Shown in pieces: positions 1 through 11,800 of a stretch of 64,000 bases of DNA. The position numbers were made by a program, and so were the translations under genes. The first letter of the stretch is position 1. The number at the start of each line of letters is the position of its first letter. Source of the stretch: Brachionus plicatilis (Eukaryota; Rotifera; Eurotatoria; Ploima; Brachionidae); NCBI GenBank assembly GCA_010279815.1, contig QEOQ01000226.1:1343552-1407551 (forward strand). Direction: 5' to 3'. The notes beneath the pieces were generated by a model, which saw only the letters and a list, made by a program, of their open reading frames with translations, had not been told where the DNA came from and ran no database searches.

Positions 1-1
1 T

Positions 2-1456
2 AAAGGGAAACTTTGTATTGGTTACTTAGGTGAAAAGTATCGATTTAAATATGAATCGAAGATAACAGGATATAAATCTTGGATTTGTTGTGAAAACGAA
101 TCTTCTGGTTGCTTAGCAACCATAAAAACATATGAAAACACTATCACCAAACAACCAATTACCCATTTTGGTCACAAAATAGGCAATAAAAATTGCATCA
201 GAGCCGCTATTATATCTTCTAATATAAAGGAATCAGCATCCAATTCTCGTAGTGCTCCATCGACAATTGTAAATACAGAAACTCGTGGACTTGCATTAGA
301 AATATTGTCTCTAATGCCGACCGACAGCGCACTGACAAGAACAATCAATAGAAATCGGAAAAAGAATTCCATTTATACCACGGATCCCGAGCTTTTAATT
401 GATCTACGGATCCCGCAAGATTTAAAATTTACAGCACGTGGACACCGATTTCTTTTGTGGGATTCTCATGATGACGAACAAGAAGAAGAGACCCGTATCA
501 TTATCTTTGCCACAGACAATAGTCTTCAAGAACTATCGGAATCGCTAGACTGGTTTGCAGATGGTACTTTTAGGACAGCTCCACTTTTATTCATCCAATC
601 CTGGAATATACATGCCAAAACTACTAATAAATCTTTTCCATTAGTTTTTTGCTTACTAGAAGACAAGTCAGAGCTATCATATACCAGGGTTTACGAAAAA
701 CTTTTAGAAATTAAACCAGATCTTAAACCAAGGACGATTATGACTGATTTTGAAAAAGGTGCAATGAATGCTGGACGTTCGGTTTTCACACAATCAAATA
801 TAAAAGCGTGTTTATTTCATCTTACGCAAAATATATGGAAGCATATTCAGTTACTTGATCTCTCTAGTCTTTATAAAGCTCCAGTGTCAAATGAAGAATC
901 AACTCAACAATTCAATGACGACTGCAAAAAGCATATGAAATATTTGTTTGCCATTGCTTTTGTACCAGTGAACGACGTAGTCAATGTTTTTGAATTAATC
1001 TAGAAAGATATCCCTTCCGAATTAGACCCACTTTATGACTATTTTGAGACCAACTACATCGGAGAAGTTGTTCCCCAGGAAGGCGCAGGTCGTCGACGGA
1101 GAAAAAAGGACCGTAAGGAACCATTATTTGCAATCAATGTCTGGAACATGTACGACAATGTTCTATCCGATTCATCGAGAACTATTAATTGCTTAGAAGC
1201 TTGGCATCGTGTTTTCAATAAGAGAGTAGCAATTTCTCACCCTCAAACACCAGTTTTTATTCAGCATTTGGTTGAAGTACAAGATAAAGTGGAACGTGAT
1301 CTAAATCACATCGATAATGGCGTACCGAACACCCAAAGAAAGAATCAACGCATTCGTGATCAAAGAATCAAACGAATAGTTGAAAAATACAACGATTCCG
1401 ATCACATTCAATATCTTAATAGTATAGGCAACTATTTCGATTTTATTCATAATTAA
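2..1456 (+). pseudogene. MULE transposase gene with FLYWCH zinc finger, 5' truncated by the window edge, one internal stop
   Basis: One reading frame runs from the left edge to 1456, broken only by a TAG at 1001-1003. The left end encodes a FLYWCH-type zinc finger: an aromatic GYKSWICC segment, a second Cys about 8 residues on, and a closing THFGH (codons around 95-175). After a linker comes a MULE transposase core: WFADGTFRTAP carries the first catalytic Asp, IMTDFEKGAMNA the second, and ACLFHLTQNIWK follows. Downstream of the stop the same frame continues with a basic RRRRKK stretch and the sequence WHRVFNKR, typical of the C-terminal part of these proteins. In MULEs this protein cuts and pastes the element in the nucleus. 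The 5' end lies outside the window. The stop suggests a recently dead copy, although the rest is intact. Family assignment is from motifs only. Confidence 0.8.
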
Positions 1457-1537
1457 CATTATAATACAAATTTAGTTATTTATATTACTTCTTTTTTATT
1501 CTACTAAAACCTTTTTAATTAGTTGTAAAAAAAAAAA

Positions 1538-1620
1538 TTGTCGGATCGTGATTTGTCGGAAATGACTTGTCGGAAATTATTTTGTCGGAAAAAGCATTGT
1601 CGGAAGTGACTTTGTCCGAT
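1538..1620 (+). repeat. Array of TTGTCGGAA units at the MULE 3' end
   Basis: Six units with a TTGTCGG or TTGTCCG core occur at 14-17 bp spacing about 80 bp after the transposase stop, separated by variable 5-6 bp spacers. Its place just outside the gene suggests it is part of the element terminus. Confidence 0.7.
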
Positions 1621-1974
1621 AGGTCTGCCAGCCTTTAACAAGTTATGTGAAAAAATGTTGAGCATTTATTTTTGAAGCATCTGTAAATAAATAAAAAAGA
1701 ATTAGTGTTCAATTAATTAAAACATATTTTTCAACAGTTTTTGCTCCAAACTTCACCACCGCAAAAGGCGATATATCCAATATTACATATAGATACATTT
1801 TTAAAAAAACATTTAAGAAGTTGAACCACCATTAAGAAAGAATAAAAGTAATATAATTAGCAATTTATTTTTTATTTGTAGAATAGCTTCTTTGTGACTA
1901 GCATAGACTTGAATTGCAAATTCTCCATTTTCACTCTCACCTGCTTTGCAATCATCGTTTGACACTTGTATGTA

Positions 1975-2647
1975 CAGTAGCGCTACGCCACGTGGATTTT
2001 AAGTAAATTTACGTCAAATTACGTTAATTTACGTAATTTTACGTAAAAAAAAGTAAATTTACGTAAATTTACGTAAAGATAGAATAGTAAAGTTACGTTA
2101 ATTAACGTAAAATAACGTAAATTACTAACTTCAATAAATATAAGAGTAATATAACAAAATTATATTTTATTTTTTTGTAAGCAAAATATTTTGCTTTGAT
2201 ACTAAATTTTTTTTCATTTAAGTTGATTAAAGGCAGGAGAAGGGTCAAATCACTAAAAAAAAATTAATAAGATAAACTTAATACAACTTTTAAAAAAAAT
2301 TCTAATAAAATCTGAAGAATTTACATTTTTTTACTTTTTTTTACGAAAATTTACCAAATTTTACCAAATTTTACCTGGTGAAAAAATGAAATTTTACGAA
2401 AATTTACGTATATTTACGTAATTTAACTTTTTTGAAAATTTTAGTTAAAAAACTCAGAAAATTCAAATTTTAAAAAAATTGTCTAAATTATTGAATTTTC
2501 GACTGTTTTTTGGCCGTTTTACATTTTACGGTAATTTTGGTAATTTTACGTAAATTTACGTAAATTTACTTTTTTTTACGTAAAATTACGTAAATTAACG
2601 TAATTTGACGTAAATTTACGTAAAATCCACGTGGCGTAGCCCTGCTG
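1975..2647. mobile_element. 673-bp TA-flanked MITE with ACGTAAA-array terminal inverted repeats
   Basis: The element begins CAGTAGCGCTACGCC and ends with the inverse complement of CAGCAGGGCTACGCC. TA lies on both sides (1973-1974, 2648-2649). Beyond the first 26 bp (two mismatches), the arms stay almost identical for about 100 bp and consist of repeated TTTACGTAAA or ACGTAATTT words. There is no ORF inside. CAG ends with a TA duplication fit a Tc1/mariner/pogo-type non-autonomous element. Confidence 0.85.
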
Positions 2648-5240
2648 TATTATTTAAAAATTAATAATTTATTTTAGGACAATAAACACTTTTTGATCAA
2701 AAAAAGGCTTCAGAATCAAAGATAAATTACAGTACCAATTTTTTTCTGAAAATAATTCGATTTTAAAAAACTTCTAGTTATTTATTCTCAAATATATGAT
2801 AAAATTTTATTAAAAAGCATTAAAATAAGTTATTCTAAAGAAACCTTACATGTTTCAAAATCTTCATCTTTCTTCATGAATACAAATTTTTTTAAAACAA
2901 TTTTAAATTAGCTCTGAGGAACGAGGTTGAAAAAAATTAAAAAAAAGTTTTAAGTGCATCAATTATGTAACTCACTCATAACTAAAATTGTATTTTTATA
3001 AAAAAATGAAAAGAAAAAAAAATTCGAATAAAAAAATGACTAACACACAAATTTATTTTTACAAAAAATGAATTAATCTTTTTCATACCAACCGCTCGCT
3101 TTTCTTTTTTGGATTTTGTTTTCGAAAAAAAAAATTTAAGCCTGGCACATTTTGGTATTTCTATCTTCAAAGAGTCTCTGGATTCAATTTTCACAATTTT
3201 TTCAAAAATTTCAAAAGCGGGTAAAATATTAAGATTTTTTTCTATCAGTAAAAAACCCTTTAATTTTATTATTGTAGCTCTCAAGTTTGCAAAAAAAAAT
3301 TTGTATTTATAAGAAATTAATAATTTCAAGTATTAATTTATTTTTTTTTCACTTTCTTGGAATTTTTTTTGAAATAAATTCAACTTATATTTTTTTCATT
3401 AAAAATTTACTTATTTAATGTTTTTTTTAACTTTTTGAATTTATTTTTGGTTCATTTATGCTTTTTTTTCAATTTTTTAAAAATTTTATTTTGCAATTTT
3501 TTATTCATGTGTAGTTGTTAGGTTTTCACTTTTTTTATGTTTTTTTCAACCTCATCCAGCTTTGACATTATCAATTATCCTTAAGATAAAATTATTAAAT
3601 TTTATTATTTAGACAGCTGCTTTAAAAACATTTTCATAATGAATTGAAAAAACCCATTATGATAAATATTTTACCTTTCGTTGATTGAATATTAAATGAA
3701 GAGAAGCATTTTTTCATCATCAGATTATTTTTTTGTCAGCTATTTTTTTATTAGCAAATAAATAATAATTGAGATGTCAATCCCTTCCGTTTTTTGTTAA
3801 ATTTTAATGAATTTTCTCGAAAAATTTAAAAAGAAAATTAAATTTAAAAAATTAGTATTTTGAACGGATGTCTGACTACTTTGGTAGTTAGGATAGACGG
3901 TCACAGTTTTTAATATTACCTCTATGATCTGAACGAACGAATTAGTAGACTAGAAATTAAAATACAATTATATTTGAAATTTATCTAACTTCGAATGTTA
4001 AAAGGAAAAAATTTCTTATTGAAAACGAGATTGACATAGCTGAACTAAAAAGATCAAAAGATCAGAGGGAAAAAATCACCAATATTACCAAATATTAGTA
4101 AATTTCAACAGTGATTCATGATAACCAAACTTCAAAATTTGTTAGGAACAAATTTTTTTATTTAAATAAAAAAATCTTGAATACTATGAAAAAAATTTTC
4201 AAAATAATAATAAAAGCATATAATTATTACCTGTTTTTATTTTTCCTAAAAAAAAAAACTAAAATACTAGAAAAACTAAAAGATTAGAAGAAAATTTTTT
4301 ATTTATTACTTTTTTTTAGAAAAATATAACACTTATTATCTAAGTAGAACAAAAAAATAAAAACAAAATATATTTTTTAAGGACAAAAAAATTCTTCATT
4401 TATTTTTTTGTGATTTTCGATCGGACTGGTCTTCGGTGTTTATTGCTTGAGTTTCAATTGGTTTCATTAGAGATTTCTTCAATTACAGACATTTTTTTTT
4501 AAATTACAGAGTGAATTTAGATATAAGGTTACAATGGTTTATATATATCAAAAGTGTTAATTTTATAAACAAAACAAGAAAGATAAAATAAATTTCAAAA
4601 CGGCAATTTTATAAATTAAATAATATTTTATTTTTATTTTTTGATTGTATAAGAGTTTAATTTCAATCATTTATGTATTAATAAATTCAAATGTAAATGA
4701 CATTAAATACAATAAAATATTTTTATTTAATAAAATATTAAAAAAAATAAAACATTTTTATTTAGTTCTTAATTCAAAATTTTTAATTTTTAATTACATA
4801 TTATTGTTTTTTTAAAAAATTTTACTTAGATATTTAAAAAAATTTAAAAGCATTAAAAGGAGCATTAATTTAAAATTTAAAAAAAAATATTAAATTTGAT
4901 TTTATCTTAAGAATTTTATTTCAAATAATTTGTTCAGATTTATTAAAGAAATTTTGTTGAAAGAAAATAAAAGAAAAAAGCATTACAACAAATTAGATTT
5001 TCATCTTCGATTTTTATAAATTTAATTTGTTATTTTATTATAATCGTTTTTATAAAAAAACTATCTAAAATACCGAATTCTAAATACATATATATATATT
5101 TTAACGATTTTTGAAAATTATCGAAAAAATTAGGGTTAATAATTAAAAATTACCTAATCCAAAATTTTGATAAATAATAAATGATACTTTTAATACCTTT
5201 AAATTTTTTTTAAACATCTAAGTAAAAATTTTTTTTTGAA
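2648..5240. other. A/T-rich stretch without a recognisable gene
   Basis: Long A and T runs dominate. Open frames here (for example 2982-3329) encode only Lys/Phe/Ile-rich low-complexity sequence with no motif. A short better-balanced stretch at 3860-3960 shows no coding signal. Nothing else is supported. Confidence 0.5.
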
Positions 5241-5296
5241 CCGTTTTATGGCCGGCCGGCCATCACACGGTTCAGTTTGCCGAGGCTTGGCCTGCC

Positions 5297-5518
5297 CCCA
5301 ACACTAGAAATTATACGTCATGTTATGTCATGTTTTTAATTTTACCAAATTTTACCAAAATTATCATAAAATCCTGATAATTTACGTCATTTTTCGTAAA
5401 ATACCTCTTTTCCACTTTTCGAATTTTACGTTAATTTAAGTAAAATATGGTAAAATTTGGTAAATTTACGGTACTTTATGTAATTTTTCGTAAAATACTG
5501 TTATTAAATCATCAGTGT
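5297..5518. mobile_element. ACGTAA-type MITE remnant
   Basis: The segment is filled with TTTACCAAATTTTACC and TTTACGGTA words. It ends near 5518 with the inverse complement of CACTGATGATTTAATAACAG, which resembles the end of the element at 48121-49099. The left end (AACACTAG) matches poorly, so this copy is degraded. It lies next to a short G+C-rich block at 5249-5296 containing a GGCCGGCCGGCC palindrome. Confidence 0.55.
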
Positions 5519-6009
5519 TTTGCTTAGATAACAAATTTTTTTTTAATGTTGAAGATTTTTTAGAAAAGTATGATTTATATGCCTTTTAGCATAGAAAATT
5601 GAAAAGAGTGTTGTCTTTTTCATTCACTTGATAATTATTTTCATCATTATTTTTTTTCCAACTAAAACTTTTAGATAGAAATTAAAGAAAAATTACTCTG
5701 AAAAATGATTGAGAAATTTGAAATATATTTTAATGTATAGAGAGACCCTGATTGAACGTAGAGTTGGTCGATCGGTTAGTAATCTAAAATGAATTACCGG
5801 TTAACATAATTTTTGTTTAAAATCGATTTGATTTTTCCAAGTTAAAATATTTTGTTTTAAATAATTTCACAAATAAAAATATAAAAAATTCTCTTTTATT
5901 TAGAAAAAGGTACAAATCTATGTTAATTTTGGTCAAAAAAGGGTTGTCCCTAAACTGCGGAAGCGGACGCGGAACGGAAAATCACAACCTAAAATGCGGA
6001 AATGCGGAA

Positions 6010-6219
6010 CGGAAATTGAGCCCCTAAAATTTTAGAAAGATTAGATTCTTATAAATTAAAAAACAACATGAGAAAAAACTTCCACTTATTTAATTTTCAA
6101 AATTAAAAGCAACAAATTAAAACAAAAATTCAATATTTCGCAAGATTATAATTTAAAATTTCAAATACATTTTTTGAAATTTCAAATTATAATCTAAAAT
6201 TTTAGGGGCTCAATTTCCG
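6010..6219. repeat. 210-bp hairpin element with perfect 25-bp inverted ends
   Basis: The 25 bases at 6010-6034 (beginning CGGAAATTGAGCCCC) recur exactly inverted at 6195-6219. A second, inner inverted repeat lies at 6140-6194. Upstream (5950-6010) are several GCGGAA words. No coding capacity; likely a small foldback or MITE. Confidence 0.65.
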
Positions 6220-6230
6220 TCATAAATAAC

Positions 6231-6960
6231 TTTTCAGCACAAATTTAAATTGATCGTCTCAAAATTTCATCTTCTCAGCACAAATTTTAAAAAATAGTGA
6301 AAAAATTTTGAACACAAAAATTTTTTTCCTAAAAAATCGTTGAACACAAAAAAAAAAATTAAAAAATTTTTTATCACAAAAATTAAAGACAAAAAAAGCT
6401 TTACAACACAAATTTTTTTTTGTTTCAATTGTTTAAATTTCTTAAGAAATGCTTTCAAATTTTTTTAAAATTAGTTTCGAAAATTTTTAAATTTCTACTT
6501 GAAAATTTTGTCCAAATTCAGTCCAAGAATGAATCTTAGAAATCGAAAAAATATCATTTACCTCACCAAGGATAAAATGCCAAAAAAAACTATTAAGACT
6601 ATAAGAAATAAAAAGAAAATTGTTCACATTTATTAGCTTTACAAGAATTGTTTAAAAGAGAGAATAAAACAATGATTAAAAACATACTTTATATTTATCA
6701 ATAAGCTTCGTGATTTTAGATTTGAAAAAATTCAGCATTTAACTTTTTTAAGTATTTATTCAATAAATTTTGTGTTGAAAAGTTTTTTTCCCTTAATTTA
6801 AACTAAATTATTTTTTTTTGTGTTCAAAATTTTTTCACTATTTTTTAAAATTTGTGCTGAGAAGATGAAATTTTGTGTAAAAAGTTTTTTTCTTTTTTTG
6901 AAAAATTTGTGATGAGAAGATTTAATTTTGTGACGATCAGTTTAAATTTGTGTTTAAAAG
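6231..6960. repeat. Foldback element of about 730 bp
   Basis: The left arm (about 6231-6350) contains CAGCACAAATTTAAATTG and TTTCATCTTCTCAGCAC. The right arm (about 6810-6960) contains the same words inverted, including GTGCTGAGAAGATGAAA. The centre is A/T-rich and non-coding; the frames inside are low-complexity. Interpreted as a foldback transposon relic. Confidence 0.6.
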
Positions 6961-7491
6961 TTTTTTTATTGTGTTGAAATAATAAACCCTTTTAAATTAC
7001 TCTTTAAAATATCATCCGATAAGAAATTGATTATTTTGATCGAGATTTTGAGCTAAAAATTGCTAGATATATTGTAACTAATGTTGATTCTCGGCCAAAT
7101 TTGAATAATATATCCCCCGCTTCAAGTTGATAAAATTAAAGTTTGGGCTCGCTTTTATATGTTATTTTTTTTTAAAGTAATATTTTAAATTGGCTGAGAA
7201 CAATTGAAATCTGGTCAGTTAACAAAATAAAAAATTTTAAGAAGAAAAAAATTTGAAGTCAATTCAAAAGACTTGATTTTGAAAAGACTTTATAATTTTT
7301 TTTTCTGACTTTTGTCCAAATCTGATCCATTCGCAATTGACACCAGAATTTTCTATTAAGTTTTTTAATTTTGAATTCTCTTAAATTCTCCTTTTTAAAG
7401 AAATGTCGAAATAATTTTTGAAAGAATCAATACATTTTTTTATAACATTAAACCTTCGTAGCCAAAGACAATTATCAGTCAGAACTGATCA

Positions 7492-7687
7492 AATGTCTGA
7501 AATAAAATTTTTTAGTTATGAAATTCAACAAAAATCAAATGTTGCTAGGTTCTTTGAGCATACGAAGGAAAGCTTTGAAAATTTATTCGAAATAAATGTG
7601 ACTGATAATAAATATATGACTAATAGTTTGGTACATTTTAATAAAGTAAAAAATGCTGATTGCAAATTAACAATATTCATTGCCTAA
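7492..7687 (+). CDS. Hypothetical short ORF
   Basis: An ATG at 7492 opens about 64 codons with a mixed, non-repetitive composition (it starts MSEIKFFSYEIQQKSN and contains FFEHTKESFENLFEIN). I recognise no domain. It lies 95 bp before the CRIB-like ORF on the same strand and could be another exon of that gene, but no clear splice pair joins them. Chance is not excluded. Confidence 0.25.
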
Positions 7688-7782
7688 ATTGGTATAGCTT
7701 AATTTAGCATAATTATTTACCTCATAGACATTCAAGAGTATATAAATTTTAATTTCATAGTCAAAAGAAAAGTAGAAAAATT

Positions 7783-7983
7783 ATGGAACTAAAAAAGCTG
7801 TGTTTATTTCGAAATTGTTTTGAAAAAAGTGAATCAGAAAAATTGGACAAGTCCAAGCTAGAGATTAGTGGTCCATTTAACTTTTCCCATGTGACCAAGA
7901 TAACAGCTGAAGATTTGATGAATGGAAATTTGACCAATGTGCCCAAAGAATGGTACAAAAGCGTTCATCTAATATCCAGATGA
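7783..7983 (+). CDS. Small CRIB-motif protein, CDC42SE-like
   Basis: The ATG at 7783 opens 66 codons ending in TGA. After a Cys-containing N-terminus and a charged KLDKSKL segment comes ISGPFNFSHVTKI (residues about 34-46). This fits the first half of the CRIB consensus I-S-x-P-x-x-F-x-H-x-x-H, except that the second His is replaced. The small CDC42/Rac effectors CDC42SE1/2 have the same plan: a short protein, an N-terminal Cys pair, a basic stretch, then CRIB. If real, it would bind GTP-loaded Cdc42/Rac at the membrane. An A/T-rich region with AATAAA follows. The lost second His and lack of visible flanking exons keep confidence moderate; it may be a single exon of a larger gene. Confidence 0.4.
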   Translation: MELKKLCLFRNCFEKSESEKLDKSKLEISGPFNFSHVTKITAEDLMNGNLTNVPKEWYKSVHLISR

Positions 7984-7989
7984 TTGAAA

Positions 7990-8819
7990 AATTAAATAAA
8001 TAAAAACTAATGAATATTCTATTTTTTATTTTTTTTTCTAAATAAAACAAAAAGAAATTATTTTTTCTCTTATTTTTTAACTGATATAACCCTATTAAAT
8101 TTTTATGGTTACCTTTTAATACAAACTATCAAAAAGAAAGAATAATGTGAACTTCATTACACTTAAAAAGTAAATTAATTTAAAAAGAAAAAAGAAAAGA
8201 TGAAACAAATTTTATTTTTTTGGCAGTTTATCCTGTTTAATTTGAAACGGATCCTCGCACATATCATCTAACATAGTATATTATTTGGTTTTTACTTTTT
8301 TCCCCTTTGATGGATGTCCACTTTCTATTTTGCGGGGCAACCTAATTATATTCTTTATTTTAAAATTCGTAATTAATTGATTTTTAATTTCAATAAACAC
8401 CTTGCAAGAGTGATGCATAGAAGTTAAACAAATGTAATTCTCTCAAAAAATGTATTTAATCATTTAAATAAAAAAAAAATTAAGACAAAACCTTAGATGA
8501 TTTAACTTTGGGATTAATAATTATTTAAGCAAGTTTTTTTTTGGAAAATTGAACTTATTCATTTTTATTTATTTATTTGTTTTCTGCTTATGAATAAATA
8601 AATAAATTTATTATATTGAGATTAATGTCCATAAATATTGCAGATAATCAATAAACGATGATAAAAATTTTTTATAATAAAGTCAATTTTGAGGTTTTTT
8701 CAATAATAATATCTATGGGTGAGTGAAAAATGAATAAATTGAAAGCTAATGAAAATTTTATTTTTTAAATTTTTTAAAAATAAATTGAAAAGAAATTAAA
8801 TTTGAGAGTTTTAAAATTT
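7990..8819. other. Gene-free interval downstream of NUP85
   Basis: Mostly A/T-rich. A better-balanced island at 8236-8345 reads on the minus strand as a short basic tail (LPRKIESGHPSKGKK, then a stop) behind a plausible AG acceptor; it is too short to call. Near 8565-8600 a minus-strand CAGAAAACAAATAAATAAAT word resembles the LINE tails at 38690 and 41400. Confidence 0.4.
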
Positions 8820-11800
8820 TTAGAATTCAATTTTATTTTTGACAAAGTTCTCTGCTATTTTGATGCTCAACTTTTCATACAAACTCTTCCATTTGTTCTC
8901 TTCGGCGACCTCGTCATCCAAATTACATTCATTCAATTCACTTGAATTAGAATTTTTGGTCAAAAAACGGCGTCTATTCTCATAAAACTGAATGGACTTG
9001 AGCACACTAAACAATTGATCCTCCCCAAAAACATTCTTGCCACACAAAATCAGATTTTTTTCTCAGACAAAAAGCAGCTTACCTGGTCAACAAGATCATG
9101 AACTTGGAACAAAATTCTCTTCATAAACTTAAATGGAATCAGATTCGGAACTTCGAGTAGTTGCACTAGCAAACTGGCTGCTTGCTTTAAACTTTCGGCC
9201 CGGTCACATTTTGTACTTGAAAAGGCCAGTTTATAAAATTCTCTGTACTTGTCTAAAAATTAATTTAAAAAAATTCTAATTTATAAAAAAAAATTTTTTT
9301 ATGAAATAAAATTTACTTAAAAACATCAATCTTTCGCTGTAAATTATTTCTTTGCTCAAGCTTTCGGTCAACTCGAGAACTTTGATGTCATTTGTTTGGA
9401 AAAACTCTTGCATCATTCCCTCGGCTAGGATGTTTCCAAACGAGCAGTCTTTTATTTTAGCATTCCAAGAAAGAGCAGTGCCGTACAGGCCGCTCTTAAG
9501 TGCCCTCATTTGCATCACCCTTCCAATTGAGAAGGCCAGATCATGCAAACCATACTGAAAGGCAATGTAAAATATTTTGCTCGCCTCCATTTCACTTATG
9601 TCAGTGAGTGGTATTCTTTCCAAATAAGCTTCTATATAATCTATTCCCGACTGATCCATTTTGCATTTAATCAAGTAGTCAAATGCTGTTTGGTGCAATG
9701 AGAGCAGAGACGGGGACCATGCCGCGGATAAAAGCTGAATGGCATATTCGGTCATGTGTTGTTCGTGGACTGGTATCGAACTTTCAGCTCTAAACGAGCT
9801 GGTAAAGTCCATTTCATTTTTTAGCTGTAATTTCCCATTTAGGAATAAAATATCCAAAAAGTGTGCACTAAAAAAGTTGTTCGAAAAAAGCGTGACACAG
9901 TCGTTTGTCACCACATCCACATCAAAGTTGAAAATTTTGATAATAATGCCATCGAACTCGTCCAGATCTTCTTCAAATTCTCTAATGAACTGACCCGATT
10001 CTATGCTCATATGAAGATCACTGATGTTAAAAGTCGGATTCGAATAGGACAGGTATGATATTAGCATGTAATACCAATTGTTAAAAATGGGTTTTAGTTC
10101 CAAATAAGTGCGCTCATCTGCACATAAAAGCTTTGATTTGAATTTTATTAAGGTTTATTTTGAATGGTTTTGAAGAAAATATAGATTTTATAAAGTAAAA
10201 TAAAATTTTTTTCAAGCGATAAATTTTTTTGACAAAAATAAATTTTTTAATTTTAAAATCGAGTCTTGTCTCAACTTTTCAATAATATTTTTCTAATTAT
10301 TATTTAAATCAGTGAATGTCTTGGGATGTAAAAACAAAAACTAAAATTTTGAAAAAAAAATTTAGATTCAAACTTAAATTCAGACAATTTTTTCAATCAA
10401 TTAAAAATTTTTTTATTTAATTTTTCAAAATAAATTTTTTTCCCCTACGTCTCTACAATATTTTAAAATTTAAATTTTTAATTATCTAAATTTTAACTTC
10501 TGTTGAATTAATTTTATTTATTTTTTTTAAATCCAAAAGAAAGGTCTTTACTTTTTTTATCACTAATTTAATTCACTTGTACAAATTTACTTATATCATA
10601 ATAAAATAAATTTTAGCGAATAGAACGATTTTATTAAGAAAAAAATACTTTTTTTTTAGTTCGAAAAAAAAATTTAAATATCTAAAGATGTCTTCTATAA
10701 AATACTGGGACTTTCTTTCTGGTCTTAATCTTTATCTAGCAATTTTTTGAGTTTTTATTCTTTCAATACTATCTGATTCACTTTTCAAATCAAGCATTTT
10801 AGAATTTGGTGAAAAAATTTAATAAATTATTTTAGTATCTATTTAATTATAAAAATAAAATTTAATTTAGTGCCAAAAAAGTAATTTTAGTCACAAAATC
10901 AATAAAAGTCTAAAAGAACTGAATGCTCGGCACAAATAAAAAATATTAAAAAAAGTCACATTGAAAAATTGAATTGAATCCATAAAATTATTTTAAATGT
11001 TAAATGTTTACTAGTTAAACAATTAAGCTTTTACTGTCACAGAAAACGCACACTGTAATTTCAGATTTTTCAAATCTTTTTCTGATATAATTTTTTTTGA
11101 ATTATTTTATTTTTGGATAAATATTTTGATGGAACGTTCAAGAATTTATTTTAATGTTTTTTTATGAAAATAATCATTCGTAATTTTTTATAGACAATAT
11201 ATTGACAAAATTTATAGAATTTTTCCAAAAATCTACAAAAAATTAAAATTATAATTAAAAAATTCGAATGTGAAAACTTAATGCCAAAAGTAAAAAAATG
11301 AGAGTAAATGTTCGAAAAATCGTAATTGAAATATTTTTAAAATCTTAAACCCATCTTTATTTTTTTGCTAATTTTGTATGGCCATTTTTTTAGTTATTAA
11401 TCTTATGTCAATTAATTTGAAATTTTGTTTTATTAAAAATTTTAAACTAATTTAATTCAATCAAAAAAATTCTAGTAGTATATTTCTATTAGAATATATC
11501 CCTATGAAATTTTCTTATTTTATTAGTTTTTATGAATTAATTTTTTGGTGTAGAAAAATATCTGATTTTGTTGTGCTAGCTCGATACAAAAATACTGAAA
11601 AAACTCAAAATTTTTCTTCGGATAATGAGCCTTCAGTTCGATACGGGTTTATTAATTTAAACCTATTATATCTTGGATAATGTTGGCTTTAAGACATAGA
11701 ATCTTATAATTTAATTTGTAATCTTTTTGGATGGTAGGTCAAAATATTTTTTAAACCCTAAAAATTTTTTCTATGCTTTCGTCAGTGCAGTTCAAATAGA

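Noticed and set aside
1538..1620. CRISPR array
   Set aside because: Units are 9 bp with 5-6 bp spacers and the DNA is eukaryotic; it is a transposon terminal array.
2982..3329. 115-codon minus-strand frame
   Set aside because: Composition is Lys/Phe/Ile low complexity from A/T runs, overlapping another such frame on the plus strand; no motif or splice context.
6267..6458. Short minus-strand frame
   Set aside because: Lies in the arm of a foldback element and is Phe/Lys-rich; a by-product of the repeat.
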